A DNA stretch of 64,000 nt from Salinibacterium sp. SWN248 (GTDB lineage Bacteria > Actinomycetota > Actinomycetes > Actinomycetales > Microbacteriaceae), in the NCBI RefSeq assembly GCF_015864575.1, contig NZ_JADYWW010000001.1:1325719-1389718 (forward strand). The letters run 5' to 3'. Shown here piece by piece: positions 16,595 through 25,936 of the stretch; the stretch's first letter is position 1, and each line of letters begins with the position of its first letter. The notes beneath the pieces are model-generated. The model made no database searches. It was not told the DNA's origin and saw only the letters and a program-made list of their open reading frames with translations. The position numbers were made by a program, and so were the translations under genes.

Positions 16595-17820
16595 AGCGTC
16601 GCGTCGTCGTCGCCTTCTTCATCTCTGAACTCGGCGTCGAGGTCAGTGGGCTCGAACCATTCGGCGATAGCGTGCGCGCCACGCGCTTCGAGCAGCGGAG
16701 CCGCCAGCTGGAAGAGTTCTTTGCGGCTCTCGATACCTGAGCCCAGCGGCAGAGCTACGTCGATGCCAGCAGCCTTCGCTTCGCTCGGGCTCATTCCCAC
16801 ACTGCCCGCAATTACCGCGAGCCACCCGCTTGGGCCTTTGGCGCCGCGCAGGTAGTCAACAACTTTGCCGTCGAGCGACTGCGAATCGAAGCGGCCCTCG
16901 CCGGTAAGAATGATGTCGGCGCTGGCGATTACCTCGCTCAACCCGATCGCATCGGCAACCAGCTGGGCGCCGGGAACCAACTCTGCGCCGAAGAGCGCCA
17001 CAAGAGGAGTGGCCATACCGCCGCCGGCTCCCATGCCGGGCAGGGCGCAGATTCCGGCGGCAGAGAAGCCGCGTTCGGCAGCCAGCGGTGTCTCTGCCAG
17101 CACTTCGGCAAGTCTGGTGAGCCCGGCATCCAAGACAGCGACATCGGATGCCGAAGCCCCCTTCTGAGGCCCGAAGACGTGGGCTGCGCCCTGTTCTCCC
17201 ACCAGCGGGTTGGTCACATCGACGGCGATGCGCCACTGCGTCTCCCGTGCGCCGGCGATGAGCCCGCTGAGGTCGATCGTTGAGAGGGAGGCTAGCGCGC
17301 CTCCTCCGGGTGCCAGTTCGTTGCCCTCGGCGTCGAGGAATCGCGCACCGAGCGCGCGGAGGATGCCCGTACCGCCGTCGGTGGTTGCGGAGCCGCCGAG
17401 AAAGAGCGTCACGTCGCGCGCGCCATTGTCGATGAGGCGTGCGGCGATGAGGCCGACGCCGTAGCTGTCGGCACGCAGCGCCTGCAGCGGAACATCGCTG
17501 ACGTAGGGGAGTCCATTGGACTGTGCGGCTTCGATGATCGCCCGGCGACCTTCGCTGTCGAGTCCGTAGCTGGCTTCGCGTTCGCGACCGATGGCATCCA
17601 CCGTCGTCATCGTGAGCGCCGGCTGGAGCCAGGCGGCCAGTACGGCATCGAGTGAGCCTTCTCCGCCGTCAGCCATGGGGAACGTGAGCACAGTGGCTGA
17701 CTCGGGAAGCATTTCGCGGGCTCCACGTTCGAGAGCCGCTGCGGCATCCGCAGCGCTCAGGCTGCCTTTGAACGAATCGGGAGCGATGACGACGACAGGA
17801 TTATCAATTGCTGGCACCAT
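16585..17820 (-). CDS. glxK: glycerate 2-kinase family protein
   Basis: A 411-residue glycerate kinase (GlxK/GarK family), which phosphorylates D-glycerate with ATP to feed glycolysis. It begins VVVIAPDSFKGSLSAADAAAALERG and has the family blocks LTFPMADGGEGSLDAVL, LFLGGSATTDGGTGILRALGARFLD and VDVTNPLVGEQGAAHVFGPQKGAS. The C-terminal part carries ILTGEGRFDSQSLDGKVV. It is about 30 residues longer than usual because of an acidic tail (FEPTDLDAEFRDEEGDDDATLGN). The end of the gene lies in a 28-base tandem duplication. Confidence 0.93.
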   Translation of the reverse strand: MVPAIDNPVVVIAPDSFKGSLSAADAAAALERGAREMLPESATVLTFPMADGGEGSLDAVLAAWLQPALTMTTVDAIGREREASYGLDSEGRRAIIEAAQSNGLPYVSDVPLQALRADSYGVGLIAARLIDNGARDVTLFLGGSATTDGGTGILRALGARFLDAEGNELAPGGGALASLSTIDLSGLIAGARETQWRIAVDVTNPLVGEQGAAHVFGPQKGASASDVAVLDAGLTRLAEVLAETPLAAERGFSAAGICALPGMGAGGGMATPLVALFGAELVPGAQLVADAIGLSEVIASADIILTGEGRFDSQSLDGKVVDYLRGAKGPSGWLAVIAGSVGMSPSEAKAAGIDVALPLGSGIESRKELFQLAAPLLEARGAHAIAEWFEPTDLDAEFRDEEGDDDATLGN

Positions 17821-17860
17821 TCGACCCTAGCGTGACACCGGATGGTTGCCGTGCGCACGC

Positions 17861-17891
17861 AAAAAGGGGCCGCCCGAAGGCGACCCCTTTT
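17861..17891. terminator. intrinsic terminator of the glycine betaine operon
   Basis: The stem AAAAGGGGCCGCC / GGCGACCCCTTTT has a CGAA loop and one internal mismatch. Read on the minus strand it ends in a run of five T residues. It lies 40 bases past the last gene of the betaine ABC operon. Confidence 0.9.
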
Positions 17892-17931
17892 CGTGAGTTA
17901 CAGCACCGAAGTGCTGAAAGCTACAACAGTA

Positions 17932-18825
17932 TTAGCTGGTGAGGCCGTCTACGTAGTCCTGGTTCGCTGCAATCCAGTCAGCAACGATGGGCTCGAAGTC
18001 GGTTCCTTCGTACTCGTTGTACATGACGTTCTCGAGCGAGTAAAGCAGCTCGGAGTCCATCTTGAAGCTCGAGATCCACTCGGTGACCTCAGGCATGTCG
18101 TCGCTCAGGGTGTCGCGTGCGAAGGAGTGAATTTCTTCAACGTCTCCGAGCGTTCCCTCGGGGTCAGCAAGGTCCTTGATGTCGAATGCATCGTAGGCCC
18201 AGTGCGGACGCCAGAGAGTGACGGCAATGTTCTCGCCGTTGTCGAGTGCAGCCTGCAGTTCAGCAAGCATGGCGGGGGTCGACGAGGTGAGAAGTTCCAT
18301 GTCGTCGAGGCCGTAGGTCGGCATGGTGTTGTTCAGGACTGCTTCAGTGAGTCCTGCACCAGGCTCGATACCAACGATGCGGTTGCCGAAAGCGTCAGCG
18401 TTTGCTGCGAGCTCGTCGAGCGAATCGATGGGGGCATCAGAGTTGACTGCAACGGTCAGGCCAGCTTCGCTGTTCCATGCGCCGAGGTCTTCAATGGTGT
18501 CGCCGTACTCTTCCATCAGGCTTGCGTGAGTGATGGGGAGCCATCCGTCAAGCGCGATGTCGTAGTCACCGGTGCTGAGGCCCGAGAAGATCGGGGTAAC
18601 GTCAGCGTATTCGAGCTCTACGTTGTAACCCTTTTCTTCAAGGATTGCCTTCCAGAGGTACGAAACTGCTTCGCCCTCAGGCCATCCGTTGAATACGGCA
18701 ATGCTGAGATCCTTGCTCTCAACAGCGTCGCCGGACGCGGTGTCGTCTCCGCCTGCGGCGCAAGCCGACAGACCGAGGAGCGCAGCGGCTCCGATTGCAA
18801 TTGCAGCACGTGTCTGCTTCTTCAT
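17932..18825 (-). CDS. glycine betaine ABC transporter substrate-binding lipoprotein
   Basis: A 297-residue OpuAC/ProX-type binding protein. The signal MKKQTRAAIAIGAAALLGLSAC has lipobox LSAC. The mature domain starts LSIAVFNGWPEGEAVSYLWKAIL, typical of the quaternary-ammonium binding family; GYDIALDGWLPITH and the tryptophan in VTLWRPHWAYDAFD should form the cation-pi cage for betaine. The open frame extends 57 codons upstream to 18996 into the permease gene, but the ATG at 18825 has AAGGACG in front and begins the signal peptide. About 100 bases separate it from the permease. Confidence 0.93.
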   Translation of the reverse strand: MKKQTRAAIAIGAAALLGLSACAAGGDDTASGDAVESKDLSIAVFNGWPEGEAVSYLWKAILEEKGYNVELEYADVTPIFSGLSTGDYDIALDGWLPITHASLMEEYGDTIEDLGAWNSEAGLTVAVNSDAPIDSLDELAANADAFGNRIVGIEPGAGLTEAVLNNTMPTYGLDDMELLTSSTPAMLAELQAALDNGENIAVTLWRPHWAYDAFDIKDLADPEGTLGDVEEIHSFARDTLSDDMPEVTEWISSFKMDSELLYSLENVMYNEYEGTDFEPIVADWIAANQDYVDGLTS

Positions 18826-18928
18826 TGTGTCGTCCTTTTCTGTCAACGCTAAAGCGTCGACGATGTTGACGTCGATGCATACAGGATTTTCTGCATGCGG
18901 GAAACGAGCGCGGGTTGGCGCCCGAAAA

Positions 18929-19888
18929 TTAGCGAACGGGGGGAGTGTGTTCGGCTGGTTCGGTCGTAGCGGCCGAGCTGTCTGCGGTGGTGTCAACCAC
19001 TTCCGATTCTTCGCTACGGCTACGAACCTTGAAGGACTCGATAATGAACTGGAAGTAGCCCTTGCCCGATCCGAAGGATGCCGTGAGGCGGTCCAGGAAG
19101 ATGGCCAAGATAACTACAGACAGTCCAGCCTCGAAGCCGAGTGCGACATCCGCTCGGCTCAAGCTCTGGATAACGGGCTGGCCGAGGCCGCCGGCACCAA
19201 CCATGGACGCGATAACGACCATGGAGAGCGAGAGCATGATGACCTGGTTGATACCGGCCATGATTGACGGCAGAGCCAGCGGAAGCTGAATCTGTCGAAG
19301 GATGCGGCCGGGCGATGCGCCGAAAGCCTGGCCGGCTTCAACAACTTCGCTATCCACACCGCGAATTCCGAGTTCCGTGAGGCGAACACCGGGTGCAAGA
19401 GCGAAGAGCACGGTCGCGACGATTCCGGGAACGTCACCAATGCGGAACAGGATGAGCGCAGGAATCAGGTAAACGAAGGCGGGCATCGTCTGCAGGAAGT
19501 CCAAGATCGGCTTCACGATGGTCGAGACCGTTCGGTACTTAGCCGCCAGAATTCCTAACGGAACACTGATAATGATGGCTAGGAAGGCCGCGACGAGCAC
19601 GAGCGCCATGGTGTCCATCGCGTTTTCCCACTGGTCAAGCGTGAGAATGAGCAGAAAACCAAGGATGCTTCCTACCGAGAACATCCAACCGCGAGCCACA
19701 AAAGCAATGACGGCGAAGATGATCAGGATGACCCAGAAGGGTGGGGAGGTGAAGAGGAAGTTCATTCCGTCGGAGATCGACGCAATGATGAACTTAATGA
19801 CGTCGAAGAAGGCGCCAAAAGTTTCAGTGATGTAGTCAATACCGTTTTCGACCCACTGGCCGAGGGGAATTCTGAGGAAGTCGTTCAT
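18929..19888 (-). CDS. glycine betaine/proline ABC transporter permease
   Basis: A 319-residue permease of the OpuAB/ProW type. An N-terminal amphipathic/TM region (MNFLFTSPPFWVILIIFAVI) is followed by a BPD_transp_1 core with about five helices. The EAA coupling loop reads EVVEAGQAFGASPGRILRQIQLPLALPSIMAGINQ. The 35-residue C-terminal tail is polar and Ser/Thr/Glu-rich. It overlaps the upstream ATPase gene by ATGA, giving the order ATPase, permease, binding protein. Function: osmoprotectant import. Confidence 0.94.
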   Translation of the reverse strand: MNDFLRIPLGQWVENGIDYITETFGAFFDVIKFIIASISDGMNFLFTSPPFWVILIIFAVIAFVARGWMFSVGSILGFLLILTLDQWENAMDTMALVLVAAFLAIIISVPLGILAAKYRTVSTIVKPILDFLQTMPAFVYLIPALILFRIGDVPGIVATVLFALAPGVRLTELGIRGVDSEVVEAGQAFGASPGRILRQIQLPLALPSIMAGINQVIMLSLSMVVIASMVGAGGLGQPVIQSLSRADVALGFEAGLSVVILAIFLDRLTASFGSGKGYFQFIIESFKVRSRSEESEVVDTTADSSAATTEPAEHTPPVR

Positions 19889-21183
19889 CGTGCGTCCTCC
19901 TTCGCGTCGGAGCTCGTATCGCTGGCGTCAAGGGCGTCGGTGATGACCGAGGTCGAGACGGTAAGAGGCGGTTCGATGGCTTGAAATTCATCGGTGTCGG
20001 TCGTGACGTTGCCGAGAGCAGCAAGCAGAGTAACGCGAGGTACGACACCGCGCAGGCGGCCACGCTCGTCGAGAACGGCGAGCGGAAGGGGGCTTTCGAC
20101 CGAGGGAACGAAAAGTTCCGACAGGTAGGTGTTTTCGTCCACCGCGTTGTATTCGTCGCTCAAGATTGTTGTCAGGTCGCTGACGCCCTTGCGGACGAGC
20201 CTCATGACGTCAGCATCGCGAACGACGCCCTGGAGCGTGCGGTCGCGGCTGATCACGAAAGCCGTTGAGGTCTGAAGGTCACGCATGACCTTCAGTGCTG
20301 CGCGCGGTCCGCCACTGGCGAAGACCGTCGCACGGACGGGCTCCATGACGCTGGCGGCCGTGAGAACACGCGAGCGGTCAACATCCTGAACGAACTGAGC
20401 AACATAGTCGTTGGCCGGGTCGGTGAGGATGTCTTCTGGCGTGCCGATCTGAACGATGCGGCCGTCACGCATCACTGCGATGCGATCTCCGAGGAACATT
20501 GCCTCGTTGAGATCGTGAGTGATGAAGATGATGGTTTTGCCGAGTTCGGTCTGAAGCTCAAGCAGCTGCTCTTGCATTTCGCGACGAATCAGCGGGTCGA
20601 GAGCACTGAATGCCTCGTCCATGAGGAGGATGTCGGTATCGGCAGAGAGGGCGCGGGCCAGGCCGACGCGCTGCTGCATTCCACCGGAAAGTTCGGAGGG
20701 CATCTTGGAGCCCCATCCCTTGAGACCAACGAGGTCGATGGTCTTCTGGGCGCGAGCGAGACGTTCAGCCTTCGGCATTCCCTGAACTTCAAGGGCGTAC
20801 GCGGCGTTCTCAAGAACGGTGCGGTGCGGGAACAGGGCGAAGTGTTGGAACACCATCGAAATGTGACGGCGGCGAACCTCGCGAAGCTTGGGACCGGAAA
20901 TGCCGGTGATCAGGTCGCCACCGACGGTGACGCTGCCCGATGTGGTGTCCCACAGTCCGTTAAGCATGCGGATGAGGGTGGACTTTCCGGATCCGGAAAG
21001 GCCCATGACTACGAAGATTTCACCGGGGCGAACGTCGAAGCTCGCATCGATGACGGCTGCTGTTCCCAGGTCCGTAATCTCATCGCGGGTGGCGCCATGC
21101 TGAAGCCGTTCAACGGCTTCCTGTGGACGGCGGCCGAACACCTTGTAGATGTTCTTCGCGCTAACAGCAAATTTCTCGGTCAC
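19885..21183 (-). CDS. glycine betaine/proline ABC transporter ATP-binding protein with CBS domains
   Basis: A 432-residue ProV/OpuAA-type ATPase. Walker A GLSGSGKSTLIRML, signature LSGGMQQRVGLARAL and Walker B ILLMDEAFSALDPLI are present. The C-terminal third (ALKVMRDLQTSTAFVISRDRTLQGVVRDADVM and later PLPLAVLDERGRLRGVVPRVTLL) is a tandem CBS pair, which in OpuA senses ionic strength or nucleotides. The frame is open to 21399, but AGGAGA lies just before the GTG at 21183, and the conserved start VTEKFAVSAKNIYKVFG begins there. First gene of the operon. Confidence 0.94.
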   Translation of the reverse strand: MTEKFAVSAKNIYKVFGRRPQEAVERLQHGATRDEITDLGTAAVIDASFDVRPGEIFVVMGLSGSGKSTLIRMLNGLWDTTSGSVTVGGDLITGISGPKLREVRRRHISMVFQHFALFPHRTVLENAAYALEVQGMPKAERLARAQKTIDLVGLKGWGSKMPSELSGGMQQRVGLARALSADTDILLMDEAFSALDPLIRREMQEQLLELQTELGKTIIFITHDLNEAMFLGDRIAVMRDGRIVQIGTPEDILTDPANDYVAQFVQDVDRSRVLTAASVMEPVRATVFASGGPRAALKVMRDLQTSTAFVISRDRTLQGVVRDADVMRLVRKGVSDLTTILSDEYNAVDENTYLSELFVPSVESPLPLAVLDERGRLRGVVPRVTLLAALGNVTTDTDEFQAIEPPLTVSTSVITDALDASDTSSDAKEDAR

Positions 21184-21607
21184 ATTCTCCTGATTACTCG
21201 GCACCTTAAGGGCTTCGCTTCTCTCAATTACGGTCCGGGTTGAACGCAGGGCTCTGTCAATTCCAAGGTGGTTCTGCTGGGAAAAGATAGGGGAGCGCTT
21301 TCGGAGCAACTCCACTGCGAAACAACCGTACGAGCGACATCCCGGTGACGGGGTGGCGCGCGCGGCCTGATTTCGTAGCACCTTGCCTACAGGGCCCAAA
21401 AAAGGGGCACACCGGCAGCAAGGCCGATATCAACGGTAACGTTTTTTGGGTTTTTCCGCAGTTTCAGGTCCACCAGATTGGGGACATCCAGTGACGGCGA
21501 CCGGGCGCGATCCGCGGCACAGTAGGGATCGAGCGGGGTCATCTTTGTTACTTGTTTGTTACCTATCGGAACTAAAAGAGCCGTCCAATTTGACGAATCG
21601 GGGCCTT
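21184..21607. other. intergenic region upstream of the betaine operon
   Basis: A 424-base non-coding stretch between tesB (transcribed towards it) and the betaine operon. It probably holds the operon promoter; a TTGACA occurs on the minus strand near 21257-21262, but I cannot pair it with a convincing -10. The homopolymer-rich stretch TTTTTTGGGTTTTT at about 21441-21454 and the repeated TTGTTAC around 21546-21562 are the only other features noted. No tRNA or clear terminator was seen. Confidence 0.5.
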
Positions 21608-22474
21608 CTAGCGAGGAGGGCGCACCATTCCCTCTTGCGCAACGCTCGCGATTAAACGGCCAGAGCGATCGTAGATTCGACCGAGCGAAAGGCCACGGCC
21701 ACCAATGGCAGTCGGAGACTCCTGCACATAGAGGAGCCACTCATCCACTCGAGCTTCGCGATGCCACCACATGGCGTGGTCAAGACTCGCCACCTTGATT
21801 CCGGGTGTGACCCAGGCGAGGTCGTGGCGTCGCATGATTGATTCCAGAATTGAGTAGTCGCTCGCGTACGCCAGCGCTGCCCGGTGCAGGTTCATGTCGT
21901 CGGGCATCGGGCCAACCGATTTGATCCACACGGCCTGATGCGCGACGCTGCCGCCATCAACGCTCATAAAGATGGGCGAGGTGACGTAGCGCATGTCGAA
22001 GGGGCGCTCAGATGCCCAATAGCGAGCGACCGGATGATCGACGCTCGCCAGTGACTCAGCGGTCGTGGGCAGCGACTCCGGGTCAGGAAGATCTGCGGGC
22101 ATGTCGATCTGGTGGTCGAGGCCTTCATCGTCATCCTGGAACGAAGCAATTGCCGACAAGATCGGCACGCCATCTTGATACGCCTGAGTGCGCCGCGTTG
22201 AGAAGGAGCGACCATCGTGAATGCGGTCAACAGAGAACGTGATCGGAAGGTTCACGTCGCCCGGGCGGAGGAAATATCCGTGCATGGAATGCACGACGCG
22301 GTCCTCAGCGAGAGTGCGCTGCGCGGCAACGAGAGCCTGCGCTAACACCTGGCCGCCGAAGACGCGGCCCTGCGGCATCCACTGGCTGGGACCAGTGAAA
22401 ATGTCTTCGCTTGTTCGTGCGCCGGTGTCGGTCAGATCGAGGGCAGTCAGAAGCCCAGACATAGGGTCGCTCAT
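21608..22474 (-). CDS. tesB: acyl-CoA thioesterase II
   Basis: A 288-residue double-hotdog TesB. Typical blocks are QGRVFGGQVLAQALVAAQRT, VHSMHGYFLRPGD and GRSFSTRRTQAYQDGVPI in the first half, with SLDHAMWWHREARVDEWLLY and GRGLSLGRIYDRSGRLIASVAQEGMVR in the second. The Asp of SLDH and the Gln of AQEG are part of the family's Asp/Thr/Gln catalytic triad. It hydrolyses medium- to long-chain acyl-CoA in the cytoplasm. Divergent from the hypothetical gene at 22494. Confidence 0.95.
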   Translation of the reverse strand: MSDPMSGLLTALDLTDTGARTSEDIFTGPSQWMPQGRVFGGQVLAQALVAAQRTLAEDRVVHSMHGYFLRPGDVNLPITFSVDRIHDGRSFSTRRTQAYQDGVPILSAIASFQDDDEGLDHQIDMPADLPDPESLPTTAESLASVDHPVARYWASERPFDMRYVTSPIFMSVDGGSVAHQAVWIKSVGPMPDDMNLHRAALAYASDYSILESIMRRHDLAWVTPGIKVASLDHAMWWHREARVDEWLLYVQESPTAIGGRGLSLGRIYDRSGRLIASVAQEGMVRPPR

Positions 22475-22493
22475 GCCTGTAGTTTAGAGGCCT

Positions 22494-23174
22494 ATGACTG
22501 GATCGTTTACTTTGGTGGATTCCCTGGCGCTGGGAGATCTGCAGGTTTTCTTGGGCCGTGCCGCCCGAGTCGATGAGGGCTCTGTGCGACTCATCGGTGG
22601 CGCCGGCGTTCTCGCCGTCTATGTATCCGTTCTTCACCCTGCCGGGCTCCTTGACCAGAGCCCCACAGTGCTGGGACTTCGCACCTTCGCTTTGTCATCA
22701 ACGGATGATTTCGATGCCGTCGTTCCGGTTCGCTCCCTGCTTGGCCGCATTGAGAGCGCCGTCGAGGCTTCTGCCGCTAGCTTTTCTGAGCCTGTTGCCG
22801 TCAACTTGCCGATGAGCGTCAACACCGTCACGTGGGCCGCGATTACGCCACCGCGCGGGGGATGGGTCGCGATCGATTCTGTTCCGAGTGCCGTGCTTGA
22901 AGAAGCAGCGCGGGCGGGCATTGAAGAAGTCGCCGCCGCTATTCCCACCGGAACCGGCGAAGCGATTGTGCACAAAGTGCGCACCGAAGTATGGGGGCGT
23001 CCGCTAGACGAACCCGACTACGTGCCCGCGGGTGCAGGGTTCGCAGCCGTTAGCTTGGGTTTTCTCGCCGATGATGAGGCGGCATCGGTCTATGAATCTG
23101 GAGCGTGGACGCGACTATCGACTAAGCGCGGTCACATTCTCGTGAAGCGCCGCGCCTGGTCAGTCGCGCGCTAG
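22494..23174 (+). CDS. conserved hypothetical protein
   Basis: A 226-residue soluble protein with no signal or membrane segment. Visible segments are VDEGSVRLIGGAGVLAVYV, LGLRTFALSSTDDFDAVVPV, WAAITPPRGGWVAIDSV and VWGRPLDEPDYVPAGAGFAAVSLGFL. This pattern occurs in actinobacterial conserved hypotheticals, but I know of no function. It is divergent from tesB by 19 bases and overlaps the convergent DUF2510 gene by four bases. Confidence 0.78.
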   Translation: MTGSFTLVDSLALGDLQVFLGRAARVDEGSVRLIGGAGVLAVYVSVLHPAGLLDQSPTVLGLRTFALSSTDDFDAVVPVRSLLGRIESAVEASAASFSEPVAVNLPMSVNTVTWAAITPPRGGWVAIDSVPSAVLEEAARAGIEEVAAAIPTGTGEAIVHKVRTEVWGRPLDEPDYVPAGAGFAAVSLGFLADDEAASVYESGAWTRLSTKRGHILVKRRAWSVAR

Positions 23175-23983
23175 AGGGTTTCTACTGCCCGGCTGAACAA
23201 CATGCCCATGAACACGACTGTTGTCGCAAACATGATGGCCGTGACGCCGAACGCTGCCCACATCGGCGCGAGTCCTTGACCGGTGCGCTTCTTGACCACA
23301 ACACAACGGCCGATGACGTAGATCAGCCAACCGAGGAAGATGAACGCCCAGTGGAAGGGGCGGTCGATGCCGCGATGATCGAGTTCGCGTCGGTCGAAGA
23401 TCGCCAAGGGAATGTTGACCAGGAACATGAGCCAACCCGAGATCATCATCCACAGGTAGCCGGGGTCAACGAGCAGACGTAGCTGGGCGTCGGTCGGAGT
23501 GTCGGTCGGGCGCGGGACAAGAGCGTCAAGGTCGATGGCGAACAGGCCGGGAAGTGAAATCAGCGGCAAGAGCACGAATACCCACATTTGCCAGGTGTTC
23601 GTTCCGGTATCGCTGACGTCGCTGGGGGCTGCATAGGTGTAGTTGGCGGCCGGGTTCACGACTGGTGGGGTAGCAACCGTTGCTGCTGGCGTCGTTGTCG
23701 CTGCCGGCGTCGTTGCGGCAGGAGAAACGGGCGTAATTGGAGGCACCGAATTCGCCGCTGCTGATGGCGTCGCGGCAGGGAAAGCCCCCGATTGCGCCGA
23801 GGATGTAGCTGTTGCTGCCGCTGCCGCTGCAGCGGCAGGAGCAGGAGTCGGCAACGGGGTCGCATCTTCGGGCACCGTGTTGGCAGCAGCCCAGGCGGTT
23901 CCACTCCACCAACGGGGTGCGGCTCCTCCGGCGGGATCGCGATACCAGCCGGCAGGAGGAAGGGGAGTCGATGCGTCGTTCAC
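23171..23983 (-). CDS. DUF2510 domain membrane protein
   Basis: The N-terminus LPPAGWYRDPAGGAAPRWWSGTAW is a DUF2510 motif (Gly-Trp-Tyr-x-Asp-Pro with downstream Trp-Trp), followed by a ~100-residue Ala/Pro/Thr linker. The C-terminal half has four hydrophobic segments (MWVFVLLPLISLPGLFAIDL, YLWMMISGWLMFLVNIPLAIF, FHWAFIFLGWLIYVIGRCVVV, FGVTAIMFATTVVFMGMLF). DUF2510 occurs at the start of many actinobacterial membrane proteins; its role is not defined. Another DUF2510 gene lies at the window's right end. Confidence 0.84.
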   Translation of the reverse strand: MNDASTPLPPAGWYRDPAGGAAPRWWSGTAWAAANTVPEDATPLPTPAPAAAAAAAATATSSAQSGAFPAATPSAAANSVPPITPVSPAATTPAATTTPAATVATPPVVNPAANYTYAAPSDVSDTGTNTWQMWVFVLLPLISLPGLFAIDLDALVPRPTDTPTDAQLRLLVDPGYLWMMISGWLMFLVNIPLAIFDRRELDHRGIDRPFHWAFIFLGWLIYVIGRCVVVKKRTGQGLAPMWAAFGVTAIMFATTVVFMGMLFSRAVETL

Positions 23984-24021
23984 CCTGCGATTCTAACGGC
24001 GGCGAGAGGCAAATCTGACAC

Positions 24022-25695
24022 TTACTCGGTGGCGACACTCCGCCCCGCCACGCTTCGACCGGCGGCACGCCCGCTGAAAAGGCAACCGCCGAGAAACGTG
24101 CCCTCGAGCGCGCGATAGCCGTGCATCCCTCCGCCTCCGAAACCGCTGGCTTCTCCGGCCGCCCACAAGCCGGCAACGGGTGCGCCATCGGCGTCGAGCG
24201 CTCGTGCCGAGAGATCAGTCTGGATGCCGCCCAAACTCTTGCGGGTAAGAATATTCAGCTTGACCGCAATCAGCGGTCCCGCTTTTGGATCGAGGATGCG
24301 GTGGGGCTTGGCCACCCGAATCAGCTTGTCTCCGACGTAGTTGCGCGCCTGGCGCAGCGCAGTGATTTGGGAGTCTTTGGTGAACTTATTGGTGAGTTCG
24401 CGATCCCGAGCTTCAATCTCGCGGCGCACGTGAGCGGCGTCGATCGCAATGTCGGGGGTGAGGTTCTGCATGCCGTCGAGTAGCTCGTCGAGAGTGTCAG
24501 CCACCACGAAGTCAGCGCCGTGCTTCTTGAACGCTTCGACGGGACCGGTGGCGCCCGTGCTGAGCCGTTGCTTGAGCAACTCGCGCATGCTTTTGCCCGT
24601 GAGGTCGGGGTTCTGCTCGCTGCCCGAGAGGGCGAACTCCTTCTCGATGATCGACTGTGTGAGCACGAACCAGGAGTGGTCGTAGCCGGTGGAGACGATG
24701 TGCTCAAGCGTGCCGAGAGTGTCGAAGCCGGGAAACAGGGGAGCGGGCAAGCGGTGTCCGGTGGCATCGAGCCAGACGCTCGAGGGGCCGGGGAGGATGC
24801 GGATGCCGTGCTTCGGCCACACCGGATCCCAGTTCTGGATGCCCTCCACGTAGTGCCACATGCGGTCGCCGTTGATGAGGCGAGCTCCGGCGCTTTCAGC
24901 GATGCCGAGCATCCGGCCGTCGACATGCGCGGGAACGCCGCTGAGCAAATTCTTGGGTGCTGAGCCCAATCTGGTGGGCCACTGGGCGCGCACGAGATCG
25001 TGGTTGCCGCCGATTCCACCCGAGGTCACGATCGTGGCGGGAGCACGGAGTTCGAAATCACCGACTACGGTTCGGTTGCTTGCCGCACCACGCACCGCGT
25101 CATCCGGGGCCAGTGTTGCTCCACGGACGCCCACGACGGCACGGTTCTCGGTAATCAGTTCATCGACACGGTGGCGCACGTGAAGGGTGGCGAGCCCCTT
25201 CTCGATGCCGCTGCGGAGAGCCGCAACAAACGGCTCGATCACCGCGGGGCCGGTGCCCCACGTGATGTGAAACCGCGGAACCGAATTGCCGGGGCCCAGG
25301 GCGGTATTCCCGCCGCGTTCGGCCCAGCCAACAACGGGGAAAAACTTCACCCCGCGCTCGCGGAGCCACTCGCGCTTCTCGCCGGCAGCAAACTGAAGAT
25401 AGGCCTCCGCCCAGCGGCGCGGCCACTCGTCTTCGTCTCGATCAAAACCGGCAGTGCCGAACCAGTCCTGCGTAGCGAGCTCGAGAGAGTCTTTGATGCC
25501 CAGCCGTCGCTGTTCCGGCGAATCAATGAGGAACATCCCGCCGAACGACCACCACGCTTGGCCGCCAAGACTCGCCTCTGGCTCCTGCTCGACGAGCGCG
25601 ATGCGCTTGCCCGCCGCGAGTAATTCAGCCGCCGCGACCAATCCGGCGAGGCCTCCGCCGACAACGATCGCGTCCAATTCGGGGGACTGCGGCAT
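24022..25695 (-). CDS. FAD-binding dehydrogenase (KstD/fumarate-reductase flavoprotein family)
   Basis: A 557-residue flavoprotein with an N-terminal dinucleotide-binding motif DAIVVGGGLAGLVAAAELLAAG and LVEQEPEASLGGQAWWSFGG. The C-terminal FAD contact is GLWAAGEASGFGGGGMHGYRALEGTFLGG. This is the FAD_binding_2 family of 3-ketosteroid dehydrogenase and fumarate reductase-like enzymes; the GGGMHGYRALEGTFLGG ending is characteristic of the actinobacterial FAD-binding dehydrogenase subgroup. The true substrate is unknown, and no steroid genes are nearby. The start ATG at 25695 has AAGGAG in front, seven bases away; an in-frame GTG at 25713 is less likely. Confidence 0.88.
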   Translation of the reverse strand: MPQSPELDAIVVGGGLAGLVAAAELLAAGKRIALVEQEPEASLGGQAWWSFGGMFLIDSPEQRRLGIKDSLELATQDWFGTAGFDRDEDEWPRRWAEAYLQFAAGEKREWLRERGVKFFPVVGWAERGGNTALGPGNSVPRFHITWGTGPAVIEPFVAALRSGIEKGLATLHVRHRVDELITENRAVVGVRGATLAPDDAVRGAASNRTVVGDFELRAPATIVTSGGIGGNHDLVRAQWPTRLGSAPKNLLSGVPAHVDGRMLGIAESAGARLINGDRMWHYVEGIQNWDPVWPKHGIRILPGPSSVWLDATGHRLPAPLFPGFDTLGTLEHIVSTGYDHSWFVLTQSIIEKEFALSGSEQNPDLTGKSMRELLKQRLSTGATGPVEAFKKHGADFVVADTLDELLDGMQNLTPDIAIDAAHVRREIEARDRELTNKFTKDSQITALRQARNYVGDKLIRVAKPHRILDPKAGPLIAVKLNILTRKSLGGIQTDLSARALDADGAPVAGLWAAGEASGFGGGGMHGYRALEGTFLGGCLFSGRAAGRSVAGRSVATE

Positions 25696-25936
25696 CCGTG
25701 ACTCCTTCGACACTCGGTGCCGCCGACATTGGTGACCCCTGCGCTGACAGTATGCCGGTCATCCTCACAATCTGGGGCAACTTTGGCGTGGAACCTTGTG
25801 CCCCGCCCACGGGGTAGGTACCGTCAGATTAACTCCGAGCGACGAGGCTCGGATCAACCTGCGATTTACCAATCGCGGTTGTGAGGATCGCTAGAGCGCA
25901 GCACATCAGCAGGCGCGCTGGCGGATCGGAGAAACG

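Noticed and set aside
18826-18996. Long N-terminal extension of the betaine-binding protein
   Set aside because: It precedes a complete lipoprotein signal peptide with its own ribosome site at 18825 and overlaps the permease gene.
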